This document shows, piece by piece, positions 9,029-21,133 of a stretch of DNA of 64,000 bases. Under the pieces are notes generated by a model that saw only the letters and a program-made list of their open reading frames with translations, was not told the DNA's origin and made no database searches. Within the stretch, counting starts at the first letter, position 1. Each line of letters begins with the position of its first letter. Position numbers and translations under genes: made by a program. Source of the DNA: Brachypodium distachyon (Eukaryota; Streptophyta; Magnoliopsida; Poales; Poaceae); contig NC_016133.3 in NCBI RefSeq assembly GCF_000005505.3, positions 10,850,001-10,914,000 of the forward strand, written 5' to 3'.

Positions 9029-11993
9029 ATGCCTCCGAGACGCCGGAACCCCGCCAACAACGCTGAGGCTAACAATGCCGAAGCTGATGGAAACGCTGCC
9101 ACCATGCAACAGTTATTGGCCGCTCAGACCCAATTCTTCCAGATGATCACCCAACAATTGGCCAACAACAACAACAACAACCAGCAGAACCACAACAACC
9201 AACAACACCACCCACCCCAAGTGGATATGCTGACCAGATTTCTACGTCTGCGCCCGCCTACTTTTTCCAGCTCCACTGAGCCCATTATGGCTGATGATTG
9301 GCTTCGTTCAGTTAATAAGAATTTGGTCACCATCAACTACACTGAGGAAGAGAAAGTGCAATTCGCAGCTCATTTGCTAGAAGGACCCGCAGCGTCATGG
9401 TGGGAAAATTTTCAGATCACCACTCCCATCGAGGATGTCACCTGGGACATGTTCCAGGAAGCTTTCCGCACCGCCCACATCTCTGCGGGAGTGCTCAGCC
9501 TGAAGAAGAAAGAATTCCACAGGCTGCGACAGGGAAGCTGCTCCGTGTCAAAATATATAGAGGTTTTCAACCAACTATCCCGCTATGCAACGGATGATGT
9601 GAACACCGATGCCAAGCGCAGGGAGAAGTTTTTGGACAGCCTGAACGACGAGCTGTCAGTTTAACTTGCTATTGCCTACAACCCTACTTACCAGTCTTTG
9701 ATTGACAAGGCCATCATTCTGGAGAGTAAGCTCACTCAGATGGAGAGCCGCAAGAAGAGATTTCACCAAGGGGGCTCTCACACTGGGCCGCACCAGAAGC
9801 AGCGCACCTCCTATGACGGAAGTGGCAGTTCCTCCTTGAGCAGCAACGGGAACCAGAACAGCCACCGCAGTGGGAAAAATAGTCACCACCGCCGCCAGGG
9901 AAGCCAAGGACACCACCATCAGGGTGGCAATGTGAACCGACAATATCAGCAGCACCAGCATCAGCAACAGCACCAGTTCGCTCGCCCAAGGCCCATCAAT
10001 GGCAACGGGAACGGCAGGAACAACGGCAATGGCTAGAACAACAATGGTCAGAACCACAATGCCAATAAGGACATGAGCAAGGTGGAGTGCTACAAGTGTC
10101 ACAAGATGGGACACTATGCCACCAACTGCCCGGACAACCAGGATGGCACTGGGAACAAGCCCAATCCATTCCAGAAGGGCCACGTGAATCACGTGAATGT
10201 GGAAGAGATCACCGAGGAACCAGGTATCATACTTGGCACCTTCCACATTAATGCTTATGAAGTACTAGTTCTATTTGACACTGGAGCATCGCATTCATTC
10301 ATTCCAAGAGTATTAGTAGAAAGAGGCAAATTACCCTCTAAGACCATGGCTAGACCCATGAAAGTGAACTCACCGGGTGGAACAATACTAGCAACCCGAC
10401 ACTGTCGCCAGCTACCCCTAAGTATTGGGAAACACAATTTTCCCTCTGATCTCATAGTTATAGATTTCCGAGGACTGGACCTAATCTTGGGAATGGACTG
10501 GTTGACCTTATATGAAGGATTAGTAGATTGTCCCCAGAGGACTGTCACCCTCAATACCCCAGACAAGAGACGCATCCGGTACAAGTCAACCCATGAGCTT
10601 AAGAGACCCAAGGTTAATGCTCTTAAGGGGGTTAGCATGGACAAAGTACCAATAGTGAAGGAATACCCAGACGTGTTTCCAGAGGAATTACCAGGCATGC
10701 CACCGGACCGTGATGTGGAGTTTCTTATTGAGTTAATGCCAGGAAGTGAACCCATAGCCAAGAGACCATATAAGATAGCTGTGGATGAGTTAAAGGAATT
10801 GAAGAAGCAGCTAGCTGAACAGTTAGCGAAAGGTTTCATCCGCCCCAGTTCATCACCATGGGGAGCACCTGTCCTGTTTGTAGAAAAAAAGAAAAAGAGT
10901 CAAAAAAATGTGTATTGATTATCGGTCACTAAATGAGGTGACGATAAAGAATAAATACCCCTTGCCTATCATCAACGACCTTTTCGACCAGTTGGAAAGA
11001 ACCTGTGTATTCTCAAAGATCGATCTGCGATCAAGGTACTTTCAACTGAAAATCCGAGAGATGGATATACCCAAGACGGCATTCACCACTAGGTATGGAC
11101 TTTATGAATATACCGTGATGCCATTCGGATTGACCAACGCACTAGCGTACTTCATGAACATGATGAACAAGGTGTTCATGGAATTCTTGGACAAGTTTGT
11201 TGTGGTGTTCATCGATGACATTTTGATCTATTCCAAAAGCAAGGAAGAGCATGAGCAGCATCTGCGCATGGTTTTAGAGAAGCTGAGAGCGCACAAGTTA
11301 TACGCCAAGTTCAGCAAGTGTGACTTTTGGCTGTCGGAAGTCAGTTTCCTCGGACACATCGTGTCAGGAGCAGGAGTAGCTGTCGACCCAGCTAAGGTGA
11401 TCGCTATTACAGAATGGGAGTCACCCAAGAATGTGGGAGATATCCGCAGTTTCCTAGAACTCGCTGGATATTATTGGAGATTCATTGAGAACTTCTCCAA
11501 GATTGCTAAGCCCATGACTGAACTTTTAAAGAAAGAGAAGAAGTTTGCCTGGAACGAGAAATGTGACGAGAGTTTCCAGGAGTTAAAGAAGAGATTGGTG
11601 TCCGCACCTATTCTAGTGCTACCCAACCTGCAAGAAGATTTTCAAGTATACTGTGACGCCTCACGTCAAGTATTGGGAGGAGTGTTGATGCAAGGAGGAA
11701 GAGTTGTAGCGTACGCTTCGCGGCAACTAAAGAGCCACGAAGGCAATTATCCCACTCACGACTTGGAATTAGCATCGGTAGTGCACGCCTTGAAGACTTG
11801 GAGACACTACTTGATGGGAAAACATTGTGAACTATTTACCGATCATAAGAGCCTGAAGTATATATTCACCCAGAAGGAGCTGAATCTGAGGCAGAGAAGA
11901 TGGTTAGAACTGATAAAGGATTATGACCTGAGTCTGCAATATCATCCAGGCAAGGCTAATGTAGTAGCCGACGCATTGAGCCGCAAGGGTTAT
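9029..11993 (+). pseudogene. gag-pol: gag-pol of T1 (gag, zinc knuckle, protease, RT, RNase H), frameshifted and truncated
   Basis: ATG at 9029 follows an acceptor-like CTAAACAG. Gag comes first (Asn/Gln-rich N-terminus, then retrotransposon gag domain with ASWWENFQ, about 9250-9660). Next is a CCHC zinc knuckle (CYKCHKMGHYATNC, about 10090-10131), aspartic protease with DTGASHSFIP (about 10277), reverse transcriptase with FIDD at 11208-11219, and RNase H ([27 protein letters not shown]). Defects: TAA at 9662-9664 and TAG at 10034-10036 in the gag frame, and an extra A in an A-run at about 10905 shifting pol by one. After the RNase H end (11993) the sequence jumps into LTR, so integrase, chromodomain and polypurine tract are absent. 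It cannot be autonomous. Confidence 0.9.
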
Positions 11994-11994
11994 T

Positions 11995-13233
11995 TACGAG
12001 GGTGGTATTATTATAATGTGATACTATCGAATTACAAATATAGTTTTCCTAGTGTATGGCAAAACAAGCAATTCAATGAACCGTCCTGGGTGGGCTGCTT
12101 TGAGTATTCGGATGTCATGACGTTAGGTCCATTTCTATGGGTCCCTCTGAGTTGAGTCGTCGTGGATTCACAGATAGATCGTCCATGGATGTCTCTTTTG
12201 TGGATTCGGGGAGCGCTTGCGTCGCAAATGTGGAATGCCTCCTGGGGTATCAGAGACTGGACTAGTTTCCTATTTATTAGCTTCCAGTACAACCACATGG
12301 TAATATGGGCTCTGCCTGGATGGAGTAAGAAATGTTTACCCAGATCCGAGGGATTGTACTGAGGTAGTTGTGTAGGTGGGAGCGCGGGTCCCTCAGGTGG
12401 TCTGGGTGAACATGTTCCGAAAATTCTTGAAGTCGATGCGGTTGCTACTCCACCCGGAGGACAGCAAGGGATTAACACGTCGAATTCTTGTGGGGAATGT
12501 GTACAACCTCTCGAGAGTGTCAAACTAAGTACTTAGCCGCGTCCACGGTTACGGACAATTATGAGCAACTAGATAATGGAGCTGTAAGGAAAGTCTCACT
12601 CATTCCAATTTCCTAACAAAACGAATGGATTGTACTGGGTAGGAGCATTGATGTTTCTACTCAATGTGCCTAGGTTAATAGGAGCATGGGTGTTTCTACC
12701 CCGTGTCCAATAGAATTCAAAATTATTTGTCTAAAAATGATAGGATTTGAATAATGATACTTTTATGCAAAATAGCCAAACCCCACTTAGCCAAACTATG
12801 CATGTACTTGGTAGGTCCTTTATAACTCTAGTGAGCTTGCCAATACATTCAAATGTATTGACCACGTAGTGGCTGCAATTAACAATGCAGGTGGATCCGA
12901 CGATGAGTGAGGTTCGTCGTTTTGTCATGGGTCATGTACTTACATTCCAACATGCTCTCTCCTCTGGGAGTAGATGAGGCCCTTTTACTCTACCTTTCCA
13001 CTGCAGCTTCATGATACATTGTTATCATGGTTTTGAACATTATTTGTTTATGCTGGCCTAGGAGGTCATGCAAGTTTGTAAGCACAATTTAAGTTCTGGA
13101 TGATACGATGTAATAAAGTACTTTTGACCTTTGTATCTTGGTATTATTGAACTGTGTGTGCTAGTGAGTCGATCCAGGGACTAGCACAAGAAAGCACAGA
13201 GATCGAACCCTGGTAAGGGGGAGGATTGCTTCA
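11995..13233 (+). mobile_element. Partial 3' LTR joined to T1 (last 1239 bp)
   Basis: It matches the T1 5' LTR from about 6159 to the end; the first 2.03 kb are missing. It ends GGATTGCTTCA. The five bases after it (AGAAT) do not match those before the 5' LTR (CCCCC), so no target duplication. By eye it is a mosaic: 12110-12480 and from about 12960 it follows the solo LTR 16019-19328, while 12500-12950 follows the T1 5' LTR. It may come from another element fused to T1. Confidence 0.85.
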
Positions 13234-14951
13234 AGAATGTAAGATTCATTAACATAGAATATCGGGTAAGCACGTGAAGTATTGGGACGCTTTGAAGCAT
13301 CCTTGCGGGGATTCAGATTTCCCACAAATGGAGGAACCTCGGTATACTTCCCTCTTCCCTGGACAAATTTTGTAGGAGGATATTGCTCAGGGAGCCAAGC
13401 ATCACCGTTGACATTGTACTTCCTCTCAAAACCGATACCATCCTTGCTTCGGCAAGGAATTTGCAGACCAAGAATCTGGTTCAAGGTTTCAGTCCCTTAG
13501 TGACACTTGAGGATATCAGTCTCAATCTGCTTCTTCAACTTAGCATTTTCTTCAGCCAGTGAGAGATCACTAGATGAAGGGTTAGTGATAGCAGTACAAG
13601 ATTCACCAAAAGTAGTAAAGCTAGAAGCAATATCAGGTGAATCAGGGAAATCAGTTTGAGTAACAACATGTCAAGTAGTGATTTGAGGAATGTTGTTCAA
13701 TGAAGAATTGCATTTAGAACATACTTCAGAGGAATCACCGTGTTGAGGTAAGTTGACTAGCTTAGTATTGAGATCAAGATTCTCAGATTTGAGGTCCTCA
13801 TGAGATTTCTTCAGATTATCATGCTCGAGTTTGATCGAAACATAGTTAAGACAAATCTCAGCATGAGTTTTCTTCAGATCCTTATGAGCCTCTTCCATGG
13901 CCTGAAACTTAGAATTGAGTCTTTTGAGTTCATTAGTCATGTTAGTGTTCTTCTTGATCTCAGTGATAAGCAGGTCTTCTTGCTTCTCAACGATGAACTG
14001 AAGTCTTTCATATGTCATGGGTTCAGATTCTTCATTATCAGTTTCATAATTATCACTACAATTTACTAATTCACTAGGAGATGATACCTTAGAGGATTTT
14101 GCCATGAAGCATGATGGTGAGGTGCGATCATCTCCGGAGGCATCTTTAGATGAATCTGCAGAGTCAAATAGTGAAGTCTTCTATCTGGCAGATGTAATAG
14201 CTATGGCCAATCCGGCGACGCCATCTTCAGACTCAGAGTCAGATGATTCTTCAGATTCTTCACTGGAGTTGACTATCTTATTGGATGATTTCTTGGCCTT
14301 GAGTGCAATGTTGTTATTCTTCGAACTGGATCCCGAACCATGGATCAACCTCTTTTCTTCTTGGTCAAGCTCATAGGACACAATTCTTCCAAGCACCTAG
14401 GTAGGAGTTAACTCTTTGAAGTCTGGCATATGCTTGATCAACTCACAAACAGTGGTGTACTCCATGGGGAGAGCTCGAAGAAAACTTCTGTTTTGCATCA
14501 AGTCAGTGATATTGTGATCATCAACAGTATTCAGCTCATTCACAATTGTGCTCATGCGATCATAGAGTGAAAAAACAGTCTCATTTTGCTCAAGCATAAG
14601 TCTGTCAAACTGACTGAGGCGAGTAACTCTAGAATCTTTGACAGTGGTTGTCCCTTCATGGACTTCAGTGAGAAGATCCCAAATCTTCTTTGCATCAACA
14701 AGGTTACTGATCTTGTTGAACTCAGCATCGCTGACAGTTGAGAAGATGATATCACAAGCTTTGGCATTGGCTTGATACTTCTTCAGAGAAATAGGATCAT
14801 ATCCAGAGATGGGTCCCTGAGGAACAACAAAGCCGTTTGTGACTGCTTCCCAAGCACAAGGGTCAGTAGATATGATGTGAGTCTTAATGCGATTTTTCCA
14901 AAAAGCATAATTGGTACTGCTAAGAACAGGTAACTTCTCTTCCTTAGACAT
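13234..14951 (-). pseudogene. gag: Sirevirus gag (Sire-2), minus strand, degraded and truncated
   Basis: ATG at 14951 begins a Copia-type gag (SSTNYAFWKNRIKTHI; W and LxxxP motifs of the UBN2-like gag family). One reading frame runs through to 13234 but is interrupted by stops near 14397 (CTAG context, probably CAG to TAG), near 14181, near 13671 and near 13500. Residues about 283-425 form a Lys/Glu-rich coiled coil. A Ser/Glu/Asp-rich linker lies at about 14190-14280. The zinc knuckle and all of pol are absent because the reading is cut at 13233 by the LTR joined to T1. Gag would form the particle of the element. Confidence 0.75.
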
Positions 14952-14991
14952 ACTTCTTCCTTAGGTGGTTAAACCAAAACAAGGAAGCCTT

Positions 14992-15003
14992 GCTCTGATA
15001 CCA
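14992..15003 (-). other. Primer binding site of Sire-2
   Basis: On the minus strand this reads TGGTATCAGAGC, the initiator tRNA-Met type site, two bases after the LTR end (TCTCA at 15006) and 40 bp before the gag ATG. It fixes the orientation and the 5' LTR boundary. Confidence 0.9.
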
Positions 15004-15005
15004 AG

Positions 15006-15887
15006 TGAGAAATCGAGTACGTCACAGAAGGTGATCTCCGAACTTTCACAGACTGGTTACTCGTGGTACATCTTGAGGTGATCTCCGAACTTTCACAGAC
15101 TGGTTGATGGCAAATCACAATCTTCGATTGCTCTTCAACGCTGACTCCTAGCCGTCTAGGTGATGCCATTCACCAAGAGTAACAAGCTTCAAGTGCTCAG
15201 CTAGAGAGGGGATCCCATTCTTCACGCTCAGTTCAGCTCTAAGGGTTTTATCAGGTGTTCTTCAAAACAACTCACTAGGGATGACCACCAAACTCCTTCG
15301 GGGTGGGTCATCTTATATAGCCTTGGCCACGGCTGATCTAGCCGCTGTGACCCGTTGGATAAAGTGATCCCAGAGACTCCAGCTCACACTTTATCTCTTT
15401 GTCTCACAACGGTCAGATTAGGTGGTCAAGCACGAAAGCGACAGATTTTCAAACACATTTGAAATCAGAGTGAAGACTTCATGCGGAAGTTTCATTGAAG
15501 CCTGAAATGCTTCATTCTTCACTCCGACGAAAAAAAAGCACACAGAAATTGGTTTTCGCCTAAGCTGAACATGAAGAATAGGTTTCACCTGAACCAGCTC
15601 CACACTTCAAACCCTCCTTAATAGTACGGCGTTCCTTTACTCAAATGAAGAAAACAACTACGGAAAGACCTATGAAGAATGCTACGCTTCATGTTCTTCA
15701 CCGTTCTTCACTGAGTTCTTCATACTTCAAGCCAGTACATGTACTTCAATTTTTAGGGGTCGTCGTTGCTGGTTAAACCAACTCTTCTGCTGAACTAAAA
15801 GCTGAAACACTCCGTGTAATTCATTAGTTCCTCAACCATGTTGTCATCATTCATCAAAACCCATACAGGGGCAAGGTTTCCCTTTCA
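15006..15887 (-). mobile_element. 5' LTR of Sire-2 (882 bp), minus strand
   Basis: It starts on the minus strand at 15887 with TGAAAGGGAAACC and ends TCTCA before the primer site. A TATA box (CTATATAAG on the minus strand, 15313-15320) lies in a segment missing from the Sire-1 LTR. Near the 3' end a 30-bp sequence is present twice (15028-15058 and 15076-15105) and about 355 bp seen in Sire-1 (3768-4123) is missing. The outer flank is TTGAG then element X sequence. Confidence 0.8.
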
Positions 15888-16018
15888 TTGAGCCAGTTGC
15901 ATAGTGCTGCAAACTTGGTATTTCATCGAGTTGGACTCCGAATGAGAAGCGTTTCGACTCAGAGAATATCTGAGCGGTTGTTTTCGTGTTCGACTGTTAA
16001 GTAACAGTTTCACCATAT
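15888..16018. mobile_element. Left fragment of element X, interrupted by a solo LTR
   Basis: 131 bp between the Sire-2 LTR and the solo LTR. It ends with CATAT, which is repeated after the solo LTR, so it was continuous with 19334 onward. No coding content is recognised. Confidence 0.5.
16014..16018. repeat. Target site duplication CATAT (left copy)
   Basis: CATAT directly before the solo LTR start; the matching copy is 19329-19333. Five-base duplications are expected for LTR retrotransposon integrases. Confidence 0.9.
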
Positions 16019-19000
16019 TGTAACATCCCAAAATTTCAAATCTTTTCATATGCATTGCGTCCATGAGCATCATGCCACAATTGCACATTTGAATTGAAAT
16101 TTGAATCTCGAAAGGCTTTGAAAAGATTTTATTTCAATTTAAACCCTAGGGTTTACACCCATTTGAGCTTTGGATTTTCAAACCAATAGGTTTATTTATA
16201 AAAGGGGTTTATTGCATATATGAGCTATCCCATAATTTTTAAGATTTTATTTGGAGTTGAAAAAGTTATTTTACTTAAATAGTTATATAGCCCTCAAGGA
16301 ATTTATAGGGCAAATGTATTTTTAGATATTTTATTTTGAAGGAAAATGACTCCCAAAAGTTGAATCATGATAAAACATGATTTTACAAATTTTCTGGAAT
16401 TTATTTGGACCAATTTGGAGTTCAGAATCAAAAGATATCAAAGAATTGAGAAAAGGAGAAAAAGAAAAGGCTAAAAGAAAAAAAAGAGAGAAAACCGGAC
16501 CGGCCTGGCTAAATGGGCCGAACCAGCCCAGTTCCGCGTGCCCGGACCGGACTGAGCCGGCCCCGCACCACGCGCGCCTGCGCCGAGCCACTGACGCGTG
16601 GGACCCACGCGTCAAGGTCGTCTTCTTCGTTAGGAAAGCGCCGCCCGACCGTCGTCGAGTCCGCGCCGGATTTCGCGCGCACCATCGCCGCCCCGCTTAC
16701 CCCGGCCTTCCCGAAGTGCCCCGACCGCGTCCCTATAAAGCTCTGCCCCTCCTCTCCCCTTCCCCTCTGCTCGCCCCCGCTCACACGCGCCCACGCCGCC
16801 GGAATTCTTCGCCGGAGCCGCACGCCTGCCGCCGCCGTTTGCTCCTTCGTCTTCCTCTCTCTCCCTCTCGCACACCGTGACGCGCTTCCTCACATTTTTC
16901 GTGCACTGCAGCGCCCCGACGCCCGAGCTCGAAGCTCCGCTGCCCATCGCCGCCCACCGCCGCGCTCGTCTCCATCCTAGGCGAGGCGTCGGACCGCCCT
17001 AAGCCACGCCGACCGCGTCCCCGGCCCCGCCTCGACGCGCCGTGCCGTCCCCGCGCATCCCCGCGCCGCCGGCCTCACCGGAGACGCCGCCCGCCCGCAT
17101 CGCGCCGCCGCCGGATCTCCCTCGCCGGAACCCTAGGTGAGCCCGACCTCATCATGGCCGTAGGATCTTGATCTCCGGTTAAGATTAGATCGGGTTTATT
17201 TCACTTAAACGAACCGGTACGCGCCAATCAGGTGCTAACACGTGGCACGGTAAAATAAAAATGAAAATCTAATTTGAATTCCCGGAATAATTAGAAATGG
17301 CACTTTTGCAGAAAAGCCCCTGTAACTTCAAATGATCATATCTTTTAATCTGTTTGGCGAAATTTGATGCTCCACACCTTTTTGGAATCCTTAGAAAGTA
17401 TAGAATCTTTTGGCACTGCCCAATTTCAAATTTGAATATTTGAATCACATTCAAATTTCAGAATAGGGTTTAGTGCCATTTAAATCATAACTAATTATTT
17501 AGAAGTCCTTTTTAACCGAAACCAGTGCCCAAAATTTTCTTTTAATGTCCTCTGTCCATTGGGACAGAGAAATAAATATTTTGAATTAAATTATTTTGCT
17601 GATGCCAATAAAACCTTATTTAGGGTTTTAATAAATTGTCTTTGCCTTTTTATTTAAAACCCTAATGCATTTCTTTTAATTGCTAATGCTTGGGATCAGT
17701 TGATCACCCAAATAAAATAAACCCAATCATATCACATGCTAGCATCGCATCATAGCATACATTTCTGTCATGATGAGAACGGTGTGTTTATGTCTGTGTA
17801 TGTTTGTTTGTTTGTATAGTTTTCTCGGAGAGCGAACCTTGTGATTGTGACGAGTGTTTGAGCTCCAACTGCTACCAAGGCAAGTTCACTTTGATCATAT
17901 CCTGTTACTGTTTGTTTTTAAAATACTTATGCATTAGACTTGTTCGTAGAAATGCATTGATAGGACTATTACTCGTACTTATGCTAGCTATGATTGACCT
18001 ATTAGCTATAGGGTTACCTTTGCCATGAATCCTCCACCAATAGCCATCGTGATTAGTATTGCTTAGCCATGCTATGTTAGTAAACGTGGGAGGGAATCTC
18101 AATCACTGTGAAATGATGATGTGGAGTGATTTTGGAAACTTGGCAAACAACCCTAATGAACCATCCTGGGTGGACTGCTTTGAGTATTCGAGATGTTATG
18201 CGACGTCAGGTCCATTTCTATGGGTCCCTCTGAGTCGAGTCGTCGTGGATTCAGAGATGGATCGTCCATGGACGTCTCTTCCGTGGATTCGGGGAGCGCT
18301 TGCGTCGCAAATGTGGAATGCCTCCTGGGGTATCAGAGACTGGATTAGTTTCCTGTTTAGTAGCTTCCAGTACAACCACATGGTAATATGGGCTCTGCCT
18401 GGATGGAGTAAGAAATGTTTACCCAGATCCGAGGGATTGTACTGAGGTAGTTGTGTAGGTGGGAGCGCAGGTCCCTCAGGTGGTCTGGGCGAACATGTTC
18501 TGAAAATTCTTGAAGTCGATGCCGTTGCTACTCCACCCGGAGGACAGCAAGGGATTAACACGTCGATTTCTTGTGGGGAATGTGTACAGCCTCTCGAGAG
18601 TGTCAAACTAAGTACTTAGCCATGTCCCCAGTTACGGACAAATATGAGCAACTAGATATTGGGACTGTAAGGAAGGTCTCACTCATTCCAACTTCTTAAA
18701 TAAAATGAATGGTTTGAACAGGGTAGGAGCACTTGATGTTTCTACTCAATGTGCTCTAGGTTAATAAGAACATGGGTGTTTCTATCCCGTGTCCATTAGT
18801 TAACAATAATGTATCACTTCCTTGTAGTAAGATAAACTATGTTTTACTACCACGCCATAAAGCCTGAACCCCACCAAAACCTCAATTGCATATATTTGGT
18901 AGGATCTGTTATAACTTCCAGGTGAACTTGCCAATACATTCAATGTATTGACCACGTAGTAGCTGCAAATTAATAATGCAGGTGAATCTGACGAAGAGTG

Positions 19001-19328
19001 AGGTTTGTCGATGTTCTCTGGGTCATGTGCTTACATTCCAACATGGTCTCTCCTCTGGGAGTAGATGAGGCCCATTTGCTCTACCTTTCCGTTGCAGTTT
19101 TATGATACAAGGTTATCATAGTTTTGAAACAATATTTGTTTATGCTGGCCCAAGGGGTCATGCAAGTTTGTAAGTACAATTAAGTTCTAGATGACATGAT
19201 GTAATAAAGTACATTTTGACTATTGTATCTTTGTATTACATCTTGAACTGTGTGTGCTAGTGAGTCGATCCAGGGACTAGCACAAATAAGCACAGAGAAC
19301 GAACCCTAGCAAGGGGGCGGTCGCTTCA
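16019..19328 (+). mobile_element. Solo Tekay-like A1 LTR (3310 bp)
   Basis: A complete LTR from TGTAACATCCC to GGTCGCTTCA, flanked on both sides by CATAT, with no primer site, polypurine tract or internal region. This is the product expected from recombination between the two LTRs of an element. It contains the TATA box (16734-16740), CpG-rich leader, GTGAGC donor-like site (17137) and the conserved 60-nt block (17820-17879). ORFs inside it (16377-16980, 18059-18445) are shadows of GC-rich or LTR sequence that recur in sister LTRs. Confidence 0.95.
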
Positions 19329-19333
19329 CATAT
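19329..19333. repeat. Target site duplication CATAT (right copy)
   Basis: Matches 16014-16018 exactly and fixes the solo LTR right boundary at 19328. Confidence 0.9.
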
Positions 19334-19360
19334 GATTTTGATAGCAGGTCAAATCAATAT

Positions 19361-20480
19361 GCAATGAGAAGGGGTCGTAGGGATATATGCTTAATGTGCC
19401 CAGATACTCGAGAAATCGAGTCCAGTTAATCGCTCTAGGGCGAATACAACACTAGCTTTCATTAGTATTCGAGTCCCCGGGCTCGAACCTGTCAACTGGC
19501 GAATTTCGACTTAGCCTGCTGGGGTCTTATAGTGTCGAATTCCAGTTTTTAAGTAGTCGACTCGTTCGTCAAGATTGTGTATACTGGAAATACGCAGCCG
19601 CTACGTTTCCAGGCCCTAGAGGAAGCCTACTGGTCTTATCTTCATGTAATGAACATGGTTGTAGGGAGCGACTCTTAAATGAAAATTATTTCTGGAGGAA
19701 TGCAGTCGATGCATATCCAGGCCTAATTTTTAGGTCTTACTTTCATACAATGAGTATGGATTCGATTGGAACAACGTAGCCGGTACGGTTCCAGGCCCGA
19801 TAGAGAATCTTCGAGTCTTATCTTCATGCAATGAGAAGGGGTCGTAGGAATATATGCTTAATGTGCCCAGATACTCAAGAAGTCGAGTCCGGTTAATCAC
19901 TCTAGGGCGAATAAAACACTAGCTTTCATCAGTATTCAAGTCCCCGGGCTCGAACCTGGCAACTGGCGAATTTTGACTTAGCCTGCTGGAGTCTTATAGA
20001 GTCGAATTCCATTTTTTAAGTACTCAACTCCTTCGTCAAGATTGTGTATACTGGAAATATGCAGCTGGTACGTTTCCAGGCCCTATAGGAAGCCTACTGG
20101 TCTTATTTTCATGTAATGAACATGGTTGTAGGGAGCGACCCTTAAATGAAAATCATTTCTGGAGGAATGCATTCGATGCATATCCAGGCCTATTTTTTAG
20201 GTCTTACTTTCATACAATGAGTAACGATTCGACTGGAATAACGTAGCTGGTACGGTTCCAGGCCCGATAGAGAATCTTCGGGTCTTATCTTCATGCAATG
20301 AGCATGGGTCTGCTGAAATAACGCCGCTGGTACGATTTCAGGCTCAATGGAATGATCCATGAGGCTTATCTTCATGCAATGAGCATGGGTTAACTAGAGC
20401 AACGCAGCTGGTGCGGCTCCAGGCTCTATGGACAAAATCCAAGAGGCTTACTATTGTGCGAATGAGCATAAACAACTGAG
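19361..20480. repeat. Tandem array in element X: 468-bp repeat built of about 80-bp monomers
   Basis: The segment beginning GCAATGAGAAGGGGTCGTAG at 19361 is repeated at 19829, an offset of 468 bp. Within and after it a short motif (TCTTATCTTCATGCAATGAG and variants) recurs near 19634, 19736, 19816, 20098, 20205, 20284, 20366 and 20446, at spacings of about 79-102 bp. It is therefore a higher-order array of about 80-bp monomers. Arrays like this in the 3' untranslated region of Tat elements are a known source of plant satellites. Confidence 0.8.
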
Positions 20481-21133
20481 GTGACGCAGCCGGTACGACT
20501 CAATTGTGTCGACCGTATGGAATCGACTGTTTTGTGTCAGGACCGTCGTCCTGGTTTTACTAATGTAAGTAAAAAGTAAACAATAGTGGACTGTATGAAG
20601 TCTTTAACAAATACAAACCAACAGTTGGTTAAATGGCAACTCAAATGAGAGTCCTTGTATTCATAAGTGAGACTCAAAGCGAGTCTCAACATTTTTATGA
20701 TAAACTCCACCATCCTGTATGAAAGATAGTTTTGAGTCATGATATTCGAGTCAGATTATGTCATTGATGATGTACCTGTTGGAGGTGAAGAGCCATTTGG
20801 TCAGCCGATGTGACTGGGTGCACAGCCTAACCTGACAGCTAGGCGCACTGTTGGCGTGCGTCAGTAGAGAAACGATCACAGTTCGCGCAGTAAACAAGAC
20901 ACAGTGATGATCTCATTGATTCTCGTGCCCACGAAGTAAGCAGATATTTCCATCCTTGCCATTTCATATTCCGGCTGATGCGGAACATGTGGCCACGAAC
21001 GAGATCGTGCGTCCCAGATTTTTTGCCAAGGTAAGCGTAAAACGGAGGTAGGGTAAATTAGTTTAACCCTTCTTTCTCCCTGCGACCAGAGCTCAGACGC
21101 CCAAGGTTTTAGCTTGCATAGCCAAAAACCTTC
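20481..21133. other. Non-coding part of element X between array and ORF
   Basis: 650 bp with no supported gene on either strand. It is AT-rich at first (20540-20760) and mixed later. It could contain LTR sequence of element X (in a minus-oriented Tat element this would be the 3' LTR side of the additional ORF), but I cannot set LTR ends. Confidence 0.4.

Noticed and set aside
4119..13238. T1 as a simple single insertion with matching ends
   Set aside because: CCCCC and AGAAT do not match and the flanks are different elements in opposite orientation.
18059..18606. Similar ORFs recurring in LTRs (18059-18445 plus, 18196-18606 minus, 12032-12523 minus, 49264-49530 minus, 62650-62886)
   Set aside because: They recur because LTRs are homologous; frames differ between copies, differences are not codon-structured, and stops occur at random places.
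19361..20480. CRISPR-like array
   Set aside because: The units are about 80 bp with diverged copies and no constant-length unique spacers, and the genome is a plant.
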